The notes: generated by a model not told the origin, from the sequence alone. 25,536 bases of DNA from Candidatus Hydrogenedentota bacterium (GCA_029554925.1 JAKPUV010000147.1:1-25536), one strand, 5' to 3'; positions 8,196-14,738 are shown, numbered from the stretch's first letter. Made by a program: numbers and translations.

Positions 8196-8846
8196 CTACT
8201 TCCCCTCCTCCGCCTTTTCCTTGGCTTCCTCCGGCGCGGACTCGCCCTCGGCCGCAGCGGCCGCCGCAGCCTCGGAAGCGCTGATACGGGGCATGTGCAC
8301 CGAGGCCACGGGGAGCTCGGAGTCCGTCAGCACCGTCACGCCCGCCGGAACCTCAAGCATCGCGACGTGGTACGCCGCGCCGATTTTAAGCTCGGTGATG
8401 TCCAGCGTGACCATCTCGGGAACCTGGGTGGCCAGGCACTCGATCTCGATCTCGCGGATCTGGTGCTCGAGCAGGCCGCCCTCGGCGACGCCCTTGCACC
8501 GCCCCGTCAGCTCGACGGGCACCGTGGTGCGGATCGTCTCGTCCAGACGGATCCGGACAAGGTCCACATGGATGGGATTGTACTTGAGCGGATGGCGCTG
8601 CACCGACTTGACAATCGCGGCGGTGTTGACCGCGGGCTGATCCTCGCAAACCAGGCTCACGATCGGGTGCGTGCCCGCCGCCGAATGCAGCAGCCGGTCA
8701 AACTCCTTGCCGTCCACCTCCAGCGCCACGGTTTCCTTGCCGCCGCCGTACAGCACGCCGGGGACTCCGCCCGCCCGACGGACCGCATGGGCCATGCCCT
8801 TCGTCCCCGTGGTGCGGCTGCTGACACTCAATGTCTTCAATTCCAT
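8196..8846 (-). CDS. rplY: 50S ribosomal protein bL25, CTC/TL5 type
   Basis: A 216-residue bL25 of the long CTC/TL5 form that binds 5S rRNA. The N-terminal 5S-binding domain includes GTKGMAHAVRRAGGVPGVLYGG and the HPIVSLV segment; the C-terminal beta domain runs through VPVELTGRCKGVAEGGLLEHQIREIEIEC-like sequence to LPVASV. It ends in an acidic, alanine- and glutamate-rich tail of about 30 residues, common in this family. The ATG at 8846 has GGGAG 11 bases upstream. Position between prs and pth is the classic bacterial arrangement. Confidence 0.95.
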   Translation of the reverse strand: MELKTLSVSSRTTGTKGMAHAVRRAGGVPGVLYGGGKETVALEVDGKEFDRLLHSAAGTHPIVSLVCEDQPAVNTAAIVKSVQRHPLKYNPIHVDLVRIRLDETIRTTVPVELTGRCKGVAEGGLLEHQIREIEIECLATQVPEMVTLDITELKIGAAYHVAMLEVPAGVTVLTDSELPVASVHMPRISASEAAAAAAAEGESAPEEAKEKAEEGK

Positions 8847-8877
8847 CGTTCAATTCTCCCAGAACATGTTCTCGTTT

Positions 8878-9813
8878 TCAGACCTGGAAAAGACTGCTCA
8901 CGGACTCGTTGCGGTGGATGCGGCGGATGGCCTCCCCGATCAGGGGGGCCAGCGAAAGAACCCGGAAGCGGGGATTCGCCGCCGCCCGCGCGCACAGGGG
9001 CACCGAGTCGCACACCAGAAGCTCCTCGATGACCGAATTCTCTATGTTGTCCAGCGCGGGGCCGCTGAAAACCGGGTGCGTGGCGCAGGCCCGCACGCTC
9101 AGGGCGCCGTGGTCCTTGATGGCCTTCGCCGCCTTGACCAGCGTGCCGCCGGTGTCAATCATGTCGTCCAGAATCAGCGCGTGCTTGCCCTCGACCGACC
9201 CGATGACGTTCATCACCTCGGACTCGTTCTCGCGGGGGCGCCGCTTGTCCACAATGGCCAGCGGGATGCCCAGGCGGTTCGCAAACTCGCGCGCCCGGCG
9301 CACGCTGCCCATGTCCGGCGAGATCACAATCGTGTTCTCCTGAAGCTTCTCCTTCCAGAGGCACTCGCAGAAGACGATGTCCGCCGCCAGATGGTCCAGC
9401 GGGATGTCGAAGAAGCCCTGTATCTGCCCGCTGTGCAGGTCCACCGTCAGCACGCGGTCCGCCCCCGCCGCCGTGATCAGATTCGCCACCAGCTTGGCCG
9501 TGATCGGGACGCGCGCCTTGTCCTTGCGGTCCTGGCGCGCATAGCCGAAATAGGGGATGACCGCCGTGATGCGCTCCGCCGAGGCGCGCTTCACCGCGTC
9601 AATCAGGATCAGCAGCTCCATCAGGTGCTGGTTCACCGGCGGGGATGTGCTGTTGACCAGGAAGACATCGCGGCCGCGGATGTGCTCCTGGATCTGCACC
9701 CGGATCTCGCCGTCGCTGAAACCGCTGACGATCGCCTCGCCCTGGCGAACGCCCAAATGCTCGCAGATCCCCCGCGTCAACGCCTGGGACCCATTGCCGG
9801 AAAAAATCTTCAT
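8878..9813 (-). CDS. prs: Ribose-phosphate pyrophosphokinase
   Basis: A 311-residue PRPP synthase making phosphoribosyl pyrophosphate from ribose 5-phosphate and ATP for nucleotide, histidine and tryptophan synthesis. Clear motifs are FSDGEIRVQI (32-41), NSTSPPVNQHLMELL (54-68), YFGYARQDRK (88-97), the metal-binding DLHSGQIQGFF (125-135) and the PRPP loop DDMIDTGGT (216-224). I start at the ATG at 9813, where MKIFSGNG matches the family; the frame stays open for 38 more codons into the tRNA region, which is not real. The ribosome site is weak (GGAG touches the ATG), and a GTG two codons earlier is an alternative. It lies 84 bases after tRNA-Gln and 31 before rplY. Confidence 0.96.
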   Translation of the reverse strand: MKIFSGNGSQALTRGICEHLGVRQGEAIVSGFSDGEIRVQIQEHIRGRDVFLVNSTSPPVNQHLMELLILIDAVKRASAERITAVIPYFGYARQDRKDKARVPITAKLVANLITAAGADRVLTVDLHSGQIQGFFDIPLDHLAADIVFCECLWKEKLQENTIVISPDMGSVRRAREFANRLGIPLAIVDKRRPRENESEVMNVIGSVEGKHALILDDMIDTGGTLVKAAKAIKDHGALSVRACATHPVFSGPALDNIENSVIEELLVCDSVPLCARAAANPRFRVLSLAPLIGEAIRRIHRNESVSSLFQV

Positions 9814-9865
9814 CTCCACGGAACCGTCCACTGTGTAGGCCTTCCGCTCCTGGTTGCCCGCATCC

Positions 9866-9884
9866 AAAACCGCCCCGGGGCGGT
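9866..9884 (-). terminator. Possible weak terminator or processing hairpin after tRNA-Gln
   Basis: ACCGCCCCGGGGCGGT (9869-9884) is a perfect 16-base palindrome followed on the minus strand by TTTTGG. It starts 14 bases after the tRNA 3' end and lies before prs. It could stop part of the tRNA transcript or mark a processing point. The T run is short, so read-through into prs is likely. Confidence 0.45.
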
Positions 9885-9897
9885 CCATTGTCCTGAC

Positions 9898-9973
9898 TGG
9901 CTGGGGCGGCTGGACTCGAACCAACAATAGCCAGAACCAAAATCTGGTGCCTTACCAATTTGGCTACGCCCCA
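9898..9973 (-). tRNA. tRNA-Gln (anticodon TTG)
   Basis: A 76-base cloverleaf on the minus strand with the CCA end encoded. The acceptor stem TGGGGCG pairs fully with CGCCCCA, discriminator G. The D arm is AGCC...GGC. The anticodon stem CCAGA pairs with TCTGG around a 7-base loop that places TTG at 9940-9938, reading CAA (and CAG by wobble). The T arm is GTTGG-TTCGAGT-CCAGC with one G-T pair. It lies directly upstream of prs on the same strand. Confidence 0.96.
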
Positions 9974-10129
9974 TCCGTGTCGGCAGGGTTGCTTGACTGG
10001 CCGCTCGCCGTCGTCCGTCCCGTCCGCCGCGGGGCCGGTCTGCAGGGAAACCGGATAGGTGCCAGCGGCGAACGCCTCCGGAAACACGGAAAATCACCTG
10101 CGGCGGCCTCCGGAGGGCACAGCGCGCGA

Positions 10130-10159
10130 AGTATATCAGGACAAGCCGGACCAATGCAA
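10130..10159 (-). promoter_or_regulatory. Promoter for the tRNA-Gln / prs operon
   Basis: On the minus strand, TTGCAT (10159-10154), an 18-base spacer and TATACT (10135-10130) form a sigma-70-like promoter. The -10 is preceded by TGA, an extended -10. The start would be near 10123, leaving about 150 bases of leader before the tRNA. The intergenic stretch 9974-10276 otherwise holds only the divergent promoter at 10202-10230. Confidence 0.5.
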
Positions 10160-10201
10160 AGCACCACAACCCGCACGGTTCGACAATTTATCTGAGAATA
10201 G

Positions 10202-10230
10202 TTGCCATTATCCGCATAATGCGATACAAT
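10202..10230 (+). promoter_or_regulatory. Promoter and operator-like repeat for the TPR gene
   Basis: TTGCCA (10202-10207), a 17-base spacer and TACAAT (10225-10230) make a good sigma-70-type promoter; transcription would start about 10237, 40 bases before the ATG at 10277. The spacer region holds CATTAT-CCGC-ATAATG (10206-10221), a perfect 6-4-6 inverted repeat that overlaps the -35, a position suited to a repressor. Just upstream is GAGAATA (10194-10200), part of an element also seen before cydA. Confidence 0.68.
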
Positions 10231-10276
10231 CAAGATGGCGGCAAGGATGAACGTGACGAACATGGGGTGAGCAAAC

Positions 10277-11086
10277 ATGGCGCCTGATTCGAAATCCGGC
10301 AGGTCCGACGGTGCGGAGAAGCGCACCAGGCAACGTCTCGTGGTGCATCTGAAAAACGGACGCACTGCCCGGGGGTTCTGCCTGGCGCTGAACAAGGTCT
10401 CCGACGGTTTCAACCTCGAACTGGTGGACGAGGAGAACCAGTCCATCGGAAAGTCGGTCCACATCCCCTTCGGAGAGCTCAAGGGGGTGTTCTATGTCAA
10501 GAGCTTCAATGGCCGGTTCAATCCCGAGCAGTTCCCCCAGGAAATCCCGGAAAACGCCATTCCCGTCGTGCTGGAGTTCTTCGACGGGGAAATCGTCTCC
10601 GGGTTTGTGACGTCTCCCAGATACATGCAGGAGCCGCGGTTCGTTTTCATTCCGGACGATCCCAACGCCAACAACCTCAGCGTGCTGGTGGAGCGGACGG
10701 CCATCCTCTGCGGCATGACGCCCGACGAATACAAGGACCGTCTGCAGAAGGAGTTCGAGAGCTTCCTCCAGCACAAGGTCCAGTTGAGCGATGAGTCGAG
10801 GGCCGAACTGGAGGGGGACTTCTATTTCGGCAAGGGCAACTACCAGAAGGCCCTGCGGAAATACCGCGAGGTGGAGAAGACCGACAGCGCCTCCACCCGC
10901 CTCAGCCGCAAGATGACCGCCACCCTGTTCAATGTGGGCATCTGCAACATCCGCAAGCACAACTACGACCGTGCCCTCCAGTACATGGACATGGTGCTTG
11001 CCCGCGACCCCCGCCACGCCCAGGCGCTCAAGCGCGCCGAACAGCTCCGCGCGCACCTGATGAAAAAGCGCCTCCAGAAGCCCTGA
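10277..11086 (+). CDS. Cytoplasmic protein with two beta-repeat modules and C-terminal TPRs
   Basis: A 269-residue protein without signal peptide. Residues 19-75 (RLVVHLKNGRTARGF ... IPFGELKGVFYVKSF) and 94-145 (IPVVLEFFDGEIVSGF ... NNLSVLVERTAI) are two related small beta units, each starting with a strand, 'K/DG' turn and 'GF'. They resemble the DUF6982-type repeat as I recall it; this is unverified. Residues about 176-250 form two tetratricopeptide repeats (GDFYFGKGNYQKALRKYREV; FNVGICNIRKHNYDRALQYMDMVLARDP), a protein-binding scaffold. GGGGTGA lies about 6 bases before the ATG. Function is unknown; a regulatory or adaptor role is plausible. It has its own promoter with an operator-like repeat and is followed after 88 bases by the MEMO-like gene. 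Confidence 0.8.
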   Translation: MAPDSKSGRSDGAEKRTRQRLVVHLKNGRTARGFCLALNKVSDGFNLELVDEENQSIGKSVHIPFGELKGVFYVKSFNGRFNPEQFPQEIPENAIPVVLEFFDGEIVSGFVTSPRYMQEPRFVFIPDDPNANNLSVLVERTAILCGMTPDEYKDRLQKEFESFLQHKVQLSDESRAELEGDFYFGKGNYQKALRKYREVEKTDSASTRLSRKMTATLFNVGICNIRKHNYDRALQYMDMVLARDPRHAQALKRAEQLRAHLMKKRLQKP

Positions 11087-11136
11087 ACCGGAGCCGCGCT
11101 TGCATCCCAGTGCGCCGGATGTGCCACAATTGTGAG

Positions 11137-11166
11137 GCTGGAGGAAAACATACCACCCCCTCCAGC
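11137..11166 (+). other. Hairpin in the leader of the MEMO-like gene
   Basis: GCTGGAGG (11137-11144) and CCTCCAGC (11159-11166) form an 8-base stem with a 14-base A- and C-rich loop. It ends 8 bases before the ATG at 11175 and contains a sequestered GGAGG. There is no T run, so it is not an intrinsic terminator; it could affect translation of the gene. Confidence 0.35.
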
Positions 11167-11174
11167 GGGGCACC

Positions 11175-12293
11175 ATGCGAAAACCAGCGGTTCTTCTCAT
11201 TCTCGCGGCGTGGGTCTGCGCCGTTTCCCCCGACGGGGGCGCGCAGCGCCGCATTATCCCCCGGGTGCCGGCCTTTGCGGGCACACACTATCCGGCGGAC
11301 CCCAACACCCTTCTCAGCACCCTGAAGTCCTTCCACGAAGCCGCCGACGCCCCCGAGGTCCCCTCGTTCATGGCCGCATGCATAGCGTCCCCGGCCCCCT
11401 ACGGCCTCGCGGGCAAGATATCCGCCCATGCGTTCAAGAACCTCCAGCCGGGACAGTATGAGCGTGTCATCATCCTCAGCAGCGCCCACACTGTGGACAT
11501 CGAGGGGTGCTCCCTCCCCGAGGTGGACGCGTTTCTCACCCCGCTGGGCCCCGTTGCGCTGGATGCCGACGCCGTCAGAAAGCTGGTTTTCTCCCCGCTG
11601 TTCACCGTCCAGCGGCTGAACTACTCCGGAAAGGCGAACCGGCGCAGTCAGGCGCATGAGTTTGAACACGGCATAGAAACCCTTCTGCCCTACCTCCAGG
11701 AGCGCCTGCTGGAGTTCAAGCTGGTCCCCGTGCTCGTGGGCCGTCTCACCACCGCCAGCGGCAAGTTCAACCCCGCCGCCGCGGACACCATAGCGAACAC
11801 CATCCTCCCGCTCCTGGACGACCGGACCCTGCTGGTGGTCAGCAGCAGTTTCACGCATTTCGGAAACGACTTCAGCAACCGCCCCTTTAACGAAAACATC
11901 CAGGCCAACATAGAACGCCTGGACCGCAGGGCCTTCGAGTGCGTGCTTTCCCTCGACGCGCGCTCCTTCCAGGCATACCTCGAGGAGACCAAGAACGTGA
12001 TCGACGGGGCCAACTGCATCCACATCCTGCTGCGGCTGCTGCCCCCGGGCGCCCAGGCGCGCATTCTGGCCTATGAAACCTCCGGCGCGCTCACGGGCGA
12101 CGCGAACAGGTCCGTCAGTTTTGCCGCCTTCACATTCCACGACCCGTCCCGTCCGGCGGCCACCGCCCAGCCGGACAAGGTGAGACCCCTGCCCATGCCC
12201 GGCATGCCCCCGGGTTCCACTCCCGCCCCCCCGCCGTCGGAAACCCCCTCCGCCAAGGAGGAGAAGAAAGAACCGCCGGAGAAAAAACCATGA
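11175..12293 (+). CDS. MEMO-family protein (AmmeMemoRadiSam system B-like), apparently exported
   Basis: A 372-residue MEMO1-family protein, related to extradiol dioxygenases. The core is recognisable: VPAFAGTHYPAD (31-42), ILSSAHTVDIEG (100-111, His105), LTPLGPVALDADAV (121-134), HEFEHGIETLLPYLQ (161-175), VVSSSFTHFGND (221-232) and IDGANCIHILL (277-287, Cys281). Two features are unusual. First, residues 1-23 look like a signal peptide, whereas relatives are normally cytoplasmic. Second, the usual PHAGYxYSG motif reads SPAPYGLAG (72-80), so the first metal-ligand histidine is replaced by proline. A proline- and lysine-rich tail of about 50 residues follows. The stop overlaps the next start (ATGA), coupling it to the AMMECR1 gene. 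Confidence 0.85.
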   Translation: MRKPAVLLILAAWVCAVSPDGGAQRRIIPRVPAFAGTHYPADPNTLLSTLKSFHEAADAPEVPSFMAACIASPAPYGLAGKISAHAFKNLQPGQYERVIILSSAHTVDIEGCSLPEVDAFLTPLGPVALDADAVRKLVFSPLFTVQRLNYSGKANRRSQAHEFEHGIETLLPYLQERLLEFKLVPVLVGRLTTASGKFNPAAADTIANTILPLLDDRTLLVVSSSFTHFGNDFSNRPFNENIQANIERLDRRAFECVLSLDARSFQAYLEETKNVIDGANCIHILLRLLPPGAQARILAYETSGALTGDANRSVSFAAFTFHDPSRPAATAQPDKVRPLPMPGMPPGSTPAPPPSETPSAKEEKKEPPEKKP

Positions 12294-12898
12294 ACGGGGC
12301 TCCGCCGCTTACGGACGGGGAGAAGCGCGTCCTGCTCCAAATCGCCCGGGACGCCATCGCCGCCTCTCTACAAGGGCGGACCCTCCCGCTTGGCGGGTAT
12401 CCCTCGACGGAGGCGCTTGCGTCGCGCCGCTGCGCGTTTGTCACCCTGCACGATGCGGCGTGCGGCCTCCGGGGGTGCATCGGCACGCTGGAGGCCCGTG
12501 CATCCCTTTCGGAAACGGTCCGGGACCACGCCGTCCACGCGGCATGCCACGACCCGCGTTTTCCTGCCGTCACCCCGGACGAGCTGGACACCCTTTCGGT
12601 GGAGATTTCCGCGCTCGCACCGGGAGAAATCCCCGGAACCCCGTTCATCCCCGTGGCCGGCCTGGAGGAGATTGTCGTGGGCCGGGACGGCCTGTATCTT
12701 ACCCACCCCCCGAGCGGACGCGGCGGTGTGCTGCTTCCGCAGGTGCCGGTGGAGCAGGGATGGGATCTGGCCGCGTTCCTGCTGGGGCTTTGCCGCAAGT
12801 CAGGGCTGCCCCCCCGGGCCTGGGAGGACCCCGCCTGCCGCCTGTTCCGGTTCTCCGCCGAAGTCTTCGGGGAGCACGACTTCCCCGGAATCCGCTAG
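12290..12898 (+). CDS. AMMECR1-domain protein (AmmeMemoRadiSam system A-like)
   Basis: A 202-residue AMMECR1-domain protein. The family signature LRGCIGTLE is at 60-68, preceded by CAFVTLHDAACG and followed by DPRFPAVTPDELDTLSVEIS and LLPQVPVEQGWD, all typical of the fold. It has no signal peptide, so it should be cytoplasmic. Its biochemical function is not established; AMMECR1, MEMO and a radical SAM protein commonly form a three-gene set. Here it starts inside the stop of the MEMO-like gene, but no radical SAM gene is nearby. Its stop codon TAG lies within CTAG shared with the stop of convergent rimI. Confidence 0.92.
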   Translation: MNGAPPLTDGEKRVLLQIARDAIAASLQGRTLPLGGYPSTEALASRRCAFVTLHDAACGLRGCIGTLEARASLSETVRDHAVHAACHDPRFPAVTPDELDTLSVEISALAPGEIPGTPFIPVAGLEEIVVGRDGLYLTHPPSGRGGVLLPQVPVEQGWDLAAFLLGLCRKSGLPPRAWEDPACRLFRFSAEVFGEHDFPGIR

Positions 12899-13344
12899 AA
12901 ACGCTTGATCATCAGCAGGGCGTCCTCCCCGGTGCGCTGGTAGTATCCCGGCCTTCTCCCCTCGGGCACAAACCCCATCCGCTCATACAGATGGATGGCC
13001 GCCGTGTTCCCGTCGCGCACCTCCAGGCGCGCCAGTGCCGCGCCTAGTTTGAAAGCTTGCCGAAGCAGGTGCTCCACCATCTGGCGGCCATACCCCCGCC
13101 TGCGGTGCTCCTCGGCCACCGTGACGCGGGTGATATGCGCCTCGTCCAGCACCAGCCAGAACCCCGCATAGGCCACCAAATCTTCGCCCAGAAGCCCCAC
13201 ATGGAGATGCGAGCACGGGGTTTCCAACTCGTGGCGGTACATTCCCTGCGTCCAGGGCTCGGGATACGCCTGACTCTCCAACAGAAGCACCGCCGGGAGG
13301 TGCGCCGGGGTGAAAGGCTCAAAACGCAGGGGTGCGGCGGCCAT
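12895..13344 (-). CDS. rimI: Ribosomal protein S18-alanine N-acetyltransferase
   Basis: A 149-residue GNAT acetyltransferase. The acetyl-CoA loop is RRRGYGRQMVEHLL, preceded by the beta-4 strand AHITRVTVAEEH, and the RimI-like end is LEVRDGNTAAIHLYERMGFVPEGRRPGYY. RimI acetylates the N-terminal alanine of ribosomal protein S18. I start at ATG 13344, one base after the tsaB stop; the open frame continues upstream into tsaB but that part has no family resemblance. The tsaB-rimI order is a common bacterial pairing, which supports the RimI call over a generic acetyltransferase. Confidence 0.9.
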   Translation of the reverse strand: MAAAPLRFEPFTPAHLPAVLLLESQAYPEPWTQGMYRHELETPCSHLHVGLLGEDLVAYAGFWLVLDEAHITRVTVAEEHRRRGYGRQMVEHLLRQAFKLGAALARLEVRDGNTAAIHLYERMGFVPEGRRPGYYQRTGEDALLMIKRF

Positions 13345-13345
13345 G

Positions 13346-14089
13346 TCAGGGTTTCCCCCCGCGAGGAATCTCCGCCTGCGCCTTGCGCAGATACACGGGC
13401 ACCGCCTGCGCGGGATCCGTGGGGGCGCCCGCCGCCCGGCGGCGCGCCGCCTCCAGGGCCACAAACGACGCCCGGGGCGTGTTGCCCGGAGGGGGCACAA
13501 TCCGCGCATTCGGAAGGGCCGACCGGATCTCGGCGGCATACCGGTCCGCCCCGTCACCGATGAACACGGCCGCTTCGCCGCCCGAAGGCATCTGCTCAAG
13601 CAGCCGTCCCACCGGTCCCACCCGGTCCTCCCCAAGCTTTTCCGGCCCGGCCGCAGTCATGCGGTAGAAAGCCCCAAAGACCTCGCCCATGCGCGCGTCG
13701 AGGAGGGGGACCACCAGCCCATCCGCGGGGGCGGCGGCGTGAACCAGGGCATCCAGCGTGGGCACCCCCACCAGGGGCAGCCCGCGCGCAAGGGCCAGCC
13801 CCTGCATGGCGGACACCCCGATGCGCAGTCCTGTGAAAGACCCCGGACCCGTCGTGACCGCCAGCAGCGAGAGCGCCTCCAACGCCACCCCTGAGTCGCA
13901 AAGGACATGGTCTATCAGGGAAAAGAGGCGTTCGGCGTGGAGACGGCCTCCGTCCACAACGACTTCCGAGCATATCCGGATAGAAGGGGAGGAGGGGGCG
14001 GCCTCAACCCGGCAAACCCCCACGGCGCACCAGCCGGTGCTGGTGTCCACGGCGAGAATCGTTGAAGCGGGGCTGATGGAGGTGCTCAT
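13346..14089 (-). CDS. tsaB: tRNA threonylcarbamoyladenosine biosynthesis protein TsaB
   Basis: A 247-residue ASKHA-fold protein, the non-catalytic partner of TsaD in making t6A37 in tRNAs that read ANN codons. ILAVDTSTGWCAVGV starts the fold, and LLAVTTGPGSFTGLRIGVSAM carries the signature GPGSFTGLR. The later VGVPTLDALVHA and LLDARMGEVFGAFYR also fit. I choose the ATG at 14089, which has GGAAAG upstream; 29 more in-frame codons run back across the spacer into the end of the HU gene. It is 43 bases after the HU gene and one base before rimI. Confidence 0.93.
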   Translation of the reverse strand: MSTSISPASTILAVDTSTGWCAVGVCRVEAAPSSPSIRICSEVVVDGGRLHAERLFSLIDHVLCDSGVALEALSLLAVTTGPGSFTGLRIGVSAMQGLALARGLPLVGVPTLDALVHAAAPADGLVVPLLDARMGEVFGAFYRMTAAGPEKLGEDRVGPVGRLLEQMPSGGEAAVFIGDGADRYAAEIRSALPNARIVPPPGNTPRASFVALEAARRRAAGAPTDPAQAVPVYLRKAQAEIPRGGKP

Positions 14090-14132
14090 GTTGGAACTTT
14101 CCGCCCCTGTGAAATACGTCCGGCACACGACG

Positions 14133-14447
14133 TCAGATTGACGGCGAATCCCCCCCGTCACCTGTCCCGGCGGCAACCTTCTCCTTCATCATCTTGCCGG
14201 GCTTGAACGAGACCACGGTCCTGCGCGAAACCGGCACCTGCTCCCCCGTCCGCGGGTTGCGCCCCACGCGGGCCGCCCGGCGCTTCACCTCAAAAACGCC
14301 GAAATCGCGCAGCTCCCATCGGCCGCCGCGCACCAGCGTCTGCGTCAGCGTGTCAAACGCGGACTCCACGATGCGAAACACGTCGCTCTGGGTCATCCCC
14401 GTCTTGCTGGCAACGAGCATCACCAATTCACGCTTTGTAATGGTCAC
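14133..14447 (-). CDS. HU/IHF-family DNA-binding protein
   Basis: A 104-residue histone-like protein. TITKRELVMLVASKTG and VFRIVESAFDTLTQTLVRGGRWELRDFGVFEVKRRAARVGRNPRTGE are the usual dimerisation helices and beta arm; the arm tip GRNPRTGEQV and the following SFKPGKMMKEKV are typical. IHF-like and HU-like forms cannot be separated here. The C-terminus adds about ten Gly/Asp/Ser residues. The start is GTG at 14447-14445 with AAGGAG 8 bases upstream. It probably bends and compacts DNA. It heads a tsaB-rimI operon, an uncommon partner set. Confidence 0.95.
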   Translation of the reverse strand: MTITKRELVMLVASKTGMTQSDVFRIVESAFDTLTQTLVRGGRWELRDFGVFEVKRRAARVGRNPRTGEQVPVSRRTVVSFKPGKMMKEKVAAGTGDGGDSPSI

Positions 14448-14492
14448 GGATGGGGCTCCTTCCCTCTGGAACTGTCAGACGTCCTTCCTGCC

Positions 14493-14540
14493 GCGGCGCG
14501 GACACGCCGCACACACTGAAACGCCCGCTTTCAGCCGGGC
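14493..14540 (-). other. Two hairpins in the HU gene leader
   Basis: On the minus strand the predicted HU leader folds into GCCCG-8-CGGGC (14540-14523) and GCGGCG-TGTCCG-CGCCGC (14510-14493). Neither is followed by a T run. They lie between the likely transcription start (about 14545) and the ribosome site, and could tune HU expression or mRNA stability. Confidence 0.35.
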
Positions 14541-14551
14541 CGCCGCCCCCT

Positions 14552-14582
14552 ATAGTACCCAATCCCCTCCGAGGTGAGTCAA
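14552..14582 (-). promoter_or_regulatory. Promoter for the HU-tsaB-rimI operon
   Basis: On the minus strand TTGACT (14582-14577, 5 of 6) and TACTAT (14557-14552) are separated by 19 bases, slightly longer than ideal. Transcription would begin near 14545, about 98 bases before the GTG start. It is divergent from the cydAB promoter across the 347-base gap 14448-14794. Confidence 0.45.
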
Positions 14583-14684
14583 GTTTTCGCTGACAACCCG
14601 GTGATGGCGCCCCGGGGCGGACACCCGCCCCCCGCTCCAACCGGGAAAGCCGACGGGGCGCGCTGATGGACGGCATGCGTTCCG

Positions 14685-14732
14685 GAGAATATTCTCGGGC
14701 TCGTCGGCGTTATCGAGAATAATTTCCCATTA
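14685..14732. promoter_or_regulatory. Operator-like repeats upstream of cydAB
   Basis: GAGAATATTCTC (14685-14696) is a perfect 12-base palindrome. A second GAGAATA (14715-14721) begins exactly 30 bases later, about three helical turns, within an AT-rich island in otherwise GC-rich DNA. The segment 14710-14732 (TTATC-GAGAATA-..TT..-CCATTA) recurs nearly unchanged at 10188-10210. This suggests a transcription-factor site; the factor is unknown. Confidence 0.5.
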
Positions 14733-14738
14733 GCGCCT

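Noticed and set aside
8179..8214. GC-rich inverted repeat followed by TTTT at the rplY 3' end, reading as a plus-strand terminator
   Set aside because: It arises from the Glu/Lys-rich rplY tail, has a 2-base bulge, and no plus-strand gene precedes it.
9871..9882. CGCCCCGGGGCG palindrome repeated at 14608-14619
   Set aside because: A short all-GC palindrome can recur by chance in DNA this GC-rich; flanks differ and the contexts are unrelated.
9814..9927. N-terminal extension of prs
   Set aside because: It runs through the palindrome and into the tRNA; the PRPP synthase family begins at MKIFSG.
13345..13635. N-terminal extension of rimI
   Set aside because: Arg-rich shadow of tsaB with no resemblance to acetyltransferases.
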